Both the position numbers and the translations under genes were made by a program. From Bacteroidales bacterium (GTDB lineage: Bacteria > Bacteroidota > Bacteroidia > Bacteroidales > GCA-2748055), in contig JANTFK010000239.1 in NCBI GenBank assembly GCA_024763595.1, positions 1 through 5,921 of the forward strand: DNA of 5,921 bases, written 5' to 3'. This document shows positions 1-2,995 of this stretch, piece by piece. The notes beneath the pieces were generated by a model. The model saw nothing but the letters and a program-made list of their open reading frames with translations. It was not told the DNA's origin and made no database searches. Each line of letters begins with the position of its first letter. The stretch's first letter is position 1.

Positions 1-171
1 CTGGAATCCGAAAAGAATGTGGGTCTCCCTGTCATAAAAGATACTGTATTCAGAGATTCCGTTCTCCTTCAATAATTTAACCAGCTCCGGCCATATCTCG
101 TTGTGTCGTTTGGTATATTCTTCGATCATACCCGGATTCAGCTGCATCTTGAATGCCACACGTCCGTACAT
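1..171 (-). CDS. rhaM: L-rhamnose mutarotase, N-terminal part (runs off the left edge)
   Basis: The 57 visible N-terminal residues begin MYGRVAFKMQLNPGMIEEY and continue through KRHNEIWPEL and YSIFYDRETHILFGF. This matches the start of the L-rhamnose mutarotase family (E. coli RhaM, about 104 aa: AFVMQVNP, EEYQRRHNPIWPEL, NYAIYLD, LLFA). The family interconverts alpha and beta anomers of L-rhamnose in the cytoplasm, feeding L-rhamnose isomerase. Tyr19 and His23 correspond to the active-site Tyr18 and His22 of E. coli RhaM. The ATG lies 10 nt after the rhaT stop, so the two genes are almost certainly co-transcribed; AAAGAAG a few bases upstream of the ATG is a weak possible ribosome site. Roughly half of the protein is outside the window, so its integrity cannot be judged. 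Family assignment is firm; membership of a longer rhamnose operon is inferred. Confidence 0.93.
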   Translation of the reverse strand, partial: MYGRVAFKMQLNPGMIEEYTKRHNEIWPELVKLLKENGISEYSIFYDRETHILFGFQ

Positions 172-181
172 GTTATCTTCT

Positions 182-1201
182 TTAGTTTAAGTTGATTACA
201 AAAGTTGATAGGATCAGAACCACAATCCCGATCACAAGGATCACAATGGTCCTTCGGGAAACCCCTTTCCACTCCTTCAGGAAGAGCCCCCAGATGTTAC
301 TCATGGCAATTACCAGGGCCATCAGGATGCTCCATGAGAATGCTTGCATGCTTTCCGGGACCTGGCTTTTTCCCATGCCGTAAAAATGGAACTGCAGGAA
401 CCAGAGCAAGCCGGCCAGGAAAGTAAAAGCGATATTATTGAGGAACACCCTCCCTGAAACTGAAACGTAATCCTTATATGTTTTGTTCTTGATGTTCAGC
501 GTGACGCAGTAGACAAGATTTACCATAAATCCACCCATCAGAATGAAGATCAGTGTGGGATTGCTTACAAAAAGGGGGTTTGTATTGTATTTTGCAGCTG
601 CTTCTTCGATGGGTGCACCACTGGCATAACCATATGCAAAAGCCGCACTCATGATACCCGAAAGGATGGCGATGGGAATTCCTTTTTTAAGGGAAAAATC
701 TTTAACTGCAGCCTTTCGCTCCTCATCAGAAAGATTTTTATTCTTCAGGATACCTGCATAACCGATAATGGCGATACCGGCAAGAGCCACTGCCACACCA
801 ATGAGCGTAAGGATACCGGCGCGCGAAGCAAAAAGATTTTCGCCGGCAACAATGGCAGGGATCAATGTACCCAGGGCAGCCACCAGCCCAAGTACCAGGC
901 TCTGTCCGAGTGCCACTCCCATATATCTGATACTGAGTCCGAAGGTCAATCCTCCCACACCCCAGAAAGCGCCGAACATCAGGGTGAGCCACTTGGCCGA
1001 AGAGGGAGCCTCCCGGATGATGTCCAGCAAAGTACCATGAGGTACAGTCAACCAGGCAGCAACCCATGGCGCTATCAGCCATGCTGCCACACCCTGCATG
1101 ATCCAGTAAGATTCCCAAGACCATTCCTTTACCTTCTTAAAAGGTACATAAAAGCTGGCAGCTGCCACGCTTCCGATCAGTATAAGAAGAATACCGTACA
1201 T
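182..1201 (-). CDS. rhaT: L-rhamnose/H+ symporter RhaT
   Basis: This 339-residue membrane protein matches RhaT (E. coli, 344 aa), an inner-membrane proton symporter for L-rhamnose in the drug/metabolite transporter superfamily. Family signatures are FYVPFKKVKEWSWE at residues 17-30, FGAFWGVGGLTFGLSIRYMG at about 76-95, LLWFLQFHFYGMG at 265-277 and GLFLKEWKG at 305-313. About ten hydrophobic segments are visible, near residues 3-22, 33-53, 70-90, 95-119, 129-151, 173-193, 211-234, 251-272, 285-307 and 318-337, as expected for the family. The hydrophilic loop around 152-172 fits the central cytoplasmic loop. The ATG was chosen because residue 4 already enters the first membrane segment and a promoter lies about 50 nt upstream. 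There is no clear Shine-Dalgarno site, which is normal in Bacteroidota. It is followed by rhaM after 10 nt and is divergent from the AraC gene, its likely regulator. Confidence 0.95.
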   Translation of the reverse strand: MYGILLILIGSVAAASFYVPFKKVKEWSWESYWIMQGVAAWLIAPWVAAWLTVPHGTLLDIIREAPSSAKWLTLMFGAFWGVGGLTFGLSIRYMGVALGQSLVLGLVAALGTLIPAIVAGENLFASRAGILTLIGVAVALAGIAIIGYAGILKNKNLSDEERKAAVKDFSLKKGIPIAILSGIMSAAFAYGYASGAPIEEAAAKYNTNPLFVSNPTLIFILMGGFMVNLVYCVTLNIKNKTYKDYVSVSGRVFLNNIAFTFLAGLLWFLQFHFYGMGKSQVPESMQAFSWSILMALVIAMSNIWGLFLKEWKGVSRRTIVILVIGIVVLILSTFVINLN

Positions 1202-1254
1202 AAAGTATTGGTTTTAAGGTGCATAAATAAAATTTATCTTTTACAGAAGACTAT

Positions 1255-1285
1255 CAAATGTAGTGCAATCTCCAACGTATATCAA
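1255..1285 (-). promoter_or_regulatory. Bacteroidota-type promoter of rhaT-rhaM
   Basis: Read on the minus strand, TTG (1285-1283) is followed after exactly 20 nt by TACATTTG (1262-1255). This fits the Bacteroidota housekeeping promoter form, a TTTG/TTG -33 box and a TAnnTTTG -7 box. Transcription would start around 1249, giving a leader of roughly 48 nt before the rhaT ATG. The -33 box is the end of the repeated operator-like element, an arrangement typical of activator sites. The box match is seen directly; promoter activity is inferred. Confidence 0.72.
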
Positions 1286-1310
1286 TAGATAATTTGGACA
1301 ATTGTTTGCA
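1281..1310 (-). promoter_or_regulatory. Operator-like element, copy 1 (upstream of rhaT)
   Basis: On the minus strand this 30-nt block matches 23 of 30 positions with the block at 2411-2440, and 17 of 20 in the promoter-proximal part (CCAAATT, 2 nt, CTATTGA). It contains two direct CAAA half-sites 12 nt apart (starting at 1308 and 1296), reproduced at the same spacing in the other copy. The distal edge runs into the -33 TTG of the rhaT promoter. The best candidate binding protein is the AraC-family regulator encoded next door. The site also lies upstream of that gene, so autoregulation is possible. The binding assignment is inference. Confidence 0.65.
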
Positions 1311-1387
1311 CAAAATGAGACTGCCGGAATCGTGGTATTAACCCTGAACATTGATGGTACGAACAGCTTTTCCGTCATGAAAATGGT

Positions 1388-1400
1388 ATCCTGACAGGAT
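1388..1400. repeat. Short perfect inverted repeat (6-bp arms)
   Basis: ATCCTG, A, CAGGAT is a perfect 6-bp inverted repeat with a one-base centre, upstream of both possible starts of the regulator gene. The centre is too short for a stable hairpin, so if functional it would be a protein-binding site. An element this short may be chance. Confidence 0.3.
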
Positions 1401-1448
1401 GAATCATTGTTTTCCCATGGATTATTCTATAAATTGCGTTGCGGGCAA

Positions 1449-1466
1449 GTGTGCACATGTGCACAC
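1449..1466. repeat. 18-bp perfect palindrome of alternating purines and pyrimidines
   Basis: GTGTGCACATGTGCACAC is its own exact reverse complement, and every step alternates purine and pyrimidine. It ends 9 nt before the preferred GTG start of the AraC-family gene, so it would lie in that gene's leader or translation-initiation region. With the alternative TTG start it would instead encode the odd Cys-rich stretch VCTCAH. It could be an operator, an mRNA hairpin or a Z-DNA-prone tract; the sequence alone does not decide. Confidence 0.6.
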
Positions 1467-1475
1467 GGATGCAAA

Positions 1476-2369
1476 GTGAAACAGGCAGGATTGTTGGAAT
1501 CTTTCTTCAAATATGTAAATCCGGGACAGGAAGATATGGATTGGGGACTTTTCCTGAATTGTGTCGGCAAAGCAGACATCGAACCGGGGGTGATATATCC
1601 TCCAACCTCCCATCCTTCTGGCTATTATTTTACTTTCGAGAATGGCAGGGTGTTAAATGAATATCAGATTCATTATATCACCGATGGAGAAGGGATCTAT
1701 GAAAACAGGTCAGGAAAGCATAAAATTAATCCCGGATCCCTGATTTTCACCAAACCGGGTGAATGGCACCGTTTCAGACCTATAAAGAGCACAGGATGGG
1801 TAGAACACTATGTGGGTTTCTCGGGTTATATAGCACACCAGATTTTCGGAAGGCCCTGGTTTACACAAAAAAACGCGGTAGTGGAAGTTGGCTACCGGGA
1901 AGAGATCATCGATACCTACTATAAGATCTTTAACTTTGTGTTGGATGAGAAGCCGGGATACCAGCAGGTTGTGGCCGGCATGGTCATGAAACTCCTCGGA
2001 TTTATCGTTTCCATGGATAAACAGAAGGATTTCAGCGGAAAGCGTGTAGAGAAGATCATCCAGAATGCATGCTTTACCATCCGGGAAAATGTGGAATCGG
2101 AAATTAACTTTCAGTCTTTTGCAGAGGAGAACAACATTGGTTATTCCTATTTTCGCAAGATGTTCAAGAAGTACACCGGTGTTCCGCCGGTGCAGTATCA
2201 CCTCGACCTGAAGATCCTCCGGGCCAAAGAGATGCTGCTGTATACCGATAAGAGCGTCAAAGAGATCAGTTATGACCTGGGATTTCAGTCCATCTACTAT
2301 TTCAGCAGGATATTTAAAAACAAACTGGGTGTGGCACCTACCGCGATCAGAAAGAGCATCCAACCGTGA
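1476..2369 (+). CDS. AraC-family transcriptional regulator with N-terminal cupin-type sensor domain; likely rhamnose-responsive
   Basis: The protein has 297 aa from the GTG start used here. Residues about 10-130 form a cupin-type ligand-binding domain, with FFKYVNPGQEDMDWGLFL, YPPTSHPSGYYF, GRVLNEYQIHYIT (57-69) and PGSLIFTKPGEWHRFRP (86-102). The last 90 residues carry the two AraC/XylS helix-turn-helix units, around 210-235 and 260-285, with typical ISYDLGFQSIYYFSRIFKNKLG. It should bind direct-repeat DNA sites and activate genes when a sugar is bound. Its position between rhaT and a rhamnosidase suggests L-rhamnose or a rhamnoside as ligand, which is inferred. The frame stays open to TTG at 1407 (320 aa), but those 23 extra residues are Cys-rich, unlike the family, and overlap a palindrome. 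ATG at 1536 has a better ribosome site (AGGAAG) but would delete the conserved FFKYVNPG segment. The start is therefore uncertain and the family firm. Confidence 0.9.
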   Translation: MKQAGLLESFFKYVNPGQEDMDWGLFLNCVGKADIEPGVIYPPTSHPSGYYFTFENGRVLNEYQIHYITDGEGIYENRSGKHKINPGSLIFTKPGEWHRFRPIKSTGWVEHYVGFSGYIAHQIFGRPWFTQKNAVVEVGYREEIIDTYYKIFNFVLDEKPGYQQVVAGMVMKLLGFIVSMDKQKDFSGKRVEKIIQNACFTIRENVESEINFQSFAEENNIGYSYFRKMFKKYTGVPPVQYHLDLKILRAKEMLLYTDKSVKEISYDLGFQSIYYFSRIFKNKLGVAPTAIRKSIQP

Positions 2370-2388
2370 GAAGAGCCCCCAACCGTGA
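2352..2388 (+). repeat. Tandem duplication at the 3' end of the AraC gene
   Basis: AAGAGCATCCAACCGTGA at 2352-2369 recurs as AAGAGCCCCCAACCGTGA at 2371-2388, with 16 of 18 bases identical and a 19-nt period. The first copy encodes the last codons and the stop of the regulator (KSIQP, stop); the second lies just after it and is not in frame. It looks like an old slippage duplication of the gene end, and it separates the gene from the following operator by only a few bases. Confidence 0.7.
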
Positions 2389-2410
2389 ATGATGATCAAA
2401 GCACAAATAG

Positions 2411-2440
2411 GACAAATTATTGCCCAAATTGTCTATTGAA
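2411..2440 (+). promoter_or_regulatory. Operator-like element, copy 2 (upstream of receptor remnant and rhamnosidase)
   Basis: This is the second copy of the element upstream of rhaT, in the same orientation relative to its promoter. Identity is 9/10 over 2421-2430, 8/10 over 2431-2440 and 6/10 over 2411-2420. CAAAT half-sites start at 2413 and 2425, 12 nt apart as in copy 1, and a further CAAAT starts at 2404. The promoter-proximal end overlaps the -33 TTG at 2436-2438. The two copies face outward on either side of the AraC gene, which makes that regulator the obvious candidate ligand. This is inference from position and similarity. Confidence 0.65.
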
Positions 2441-2466
2441 TCGAACAGTTCAATGTATTATTTTTG
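2436..2466 (+). promoter_or_regulatory. Bacteroidota-type promoter for the receptor remnant and possibly the rhamnosidase
   Basis: TTG at 2436-2438, a 20-nt spacer, then TATTTTTG at 2459-2466 gives the TAnnTTTG -7 form with the same spacer length as the rhaT promoter. Transcription would start near 2472, about 46 nt before the ATG at 2518, closely matching the rhaT leader length. The original target was probably the SusC-like receptor gene, now a remnant. Since no strong terminator hairpin is apparent before 2996, the promoter may read through into the rhamnosidase gene. Confidence 0.7.
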
Positions 2467-2517
2467 AAATACTGATTAACCAACCTTATTTCTCCAAAGA
2501 TAAAACTTAAATCGATT

Positions 2518-2729
2518 ATGGTCATATCACTTATCCTGCTTGCAAACAGCCTGGTGCCCGCAGGCAGCAGATTAATTCGGTGACCGTGAAAAACGTGGTT
2601 TCCAAGGACCGCCTGCAGGAGAACCCCGATGCCAACGCGGTGGAGGCCATCGGACGCCTTCCGGGTATATCGGTAATACGTTCAGGGGGGGAAATCACCA
2701 GAACAGTTATTTTGGCAACTATAAGCTGA
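2518..2729 (+). pseudogene. Remnant of a SusC/RagA-like TonB-dependent receptor (plug-domain segment)
   Basis: In the frame read from about 2541, residues QQINSVTVKNVVSKDRLQEN then PDANAVEAIGRLPGISVIRSGGE are the hallmark start of the plug domain of large outer-membrane TonB-dependent receptors of Bacteroidota. Such proteins are usually around 900-1100 aa and import oligosaccharides. Only about 50 recognisable residues remain. The frame has no good start codon, and it leaves the receptor reading at the G run 2685-2691 and stops at 2727-2729. ATG 2518 opens a different frame of 21 codons, beginning MVISLILLANSLVPAG, which resembles a signal peptide and ends at TGA 2581-2583. It may be the original start, with the carboxypeptidase-like domain and the rest lost. 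The plug motif is clear; the claim of a deleted receptor gene is inferred and assumes the assembly is correct. Confidence 0.85.
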
Positions 2730-2961
2730 CGGTGTCAGGCCCGCTTCATTTACGGTTTCCCTGGATGGAGAAACAGTGGAATCCGGAATCACCGGGCTCA
2801 GTTATCACATCTCTCCGGATGAACTCCAACCGGGTGAACACTTAGTATCGGTGACTGCAAACGGGGTGGGAACAATTTACCGCCTCTGCGCCACTGAATT
2901 CGATCAGGTTTTGGATGAACCGGTACCTGTGAAGGCAGAACATCTGTTTATCGTGAAGTAG
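2690..2961 (+). pseudogene. Frameshifted C-terminal fragment of an unrecognised, probably secreted beta-sandwich protein
   Basis: From the G run onward a third frame reads NHQNSYFGNYKLTVSGP. After a one-base loss near 2738-2745 the reading continues in another frame as ASFTVSLDGETVESGITG, then LSYHISPDELQPGEHLVSVT and on to EPVPVKAEHLFIVK, stop at 2959-2961. Joined, these give about 90 residues with alternating hydrophobic strands and Gly/Asp turns, like an Ig-like or carbohydrate-binding beta-sandwich at the end of a secreted enzyme. I do not recognise the parent family. It has no start of its own and directly abuts the receptor remnant, so it is best read as the 3' end of a gene whose front was deleted. 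The in-frame ATG at 2776 would give a 61-residue protein, which I do not consider a genuine gene. Confidence 0.65.
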
Positions 2962-2995
2962 CACTAAAACAATACGCACAATATTATTTGCTTCC

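Noticed and set aside
1313..1406. A promoter for the AraC gene on the plus strand
   Set aside because: I found no TAnnTTTG box with a correctly spaced TTG between the operator and the gene; the promoter may be weak or activator-dependent, but none can be supported.
1710..2399. Long open frame of 229 codons on the minus strand opposite the AraC gene
   Set aside because: It is an antisense shadow of a well-recognised AraC-family reading frame, with no recognisable domain and no promoter.
2518..2583. A 21-residue hydrophobic leader peptide as a functional gene
   Set aside because: It looks like a decayed receptor signal peptide at the expected distance from the promoter; nothing such as pause codons or attenuator hairpins supports a regulatory leader.
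2776..2961. A 61-codon plus-strand small protein
   Set aside because: The protein-like reading extends upstream of this ATG in the same frame and then in the shifted frame, so it is the tail of a broken gene rather than an independent small protein.
2962..2995. A separate rhamnosidase promoter from TATTATTTG at about 2983-2990
   Set aside because: The box has the wrong internal spacing for TAnnTTTG, and no suitable TTG lies about 20 nt upstream.
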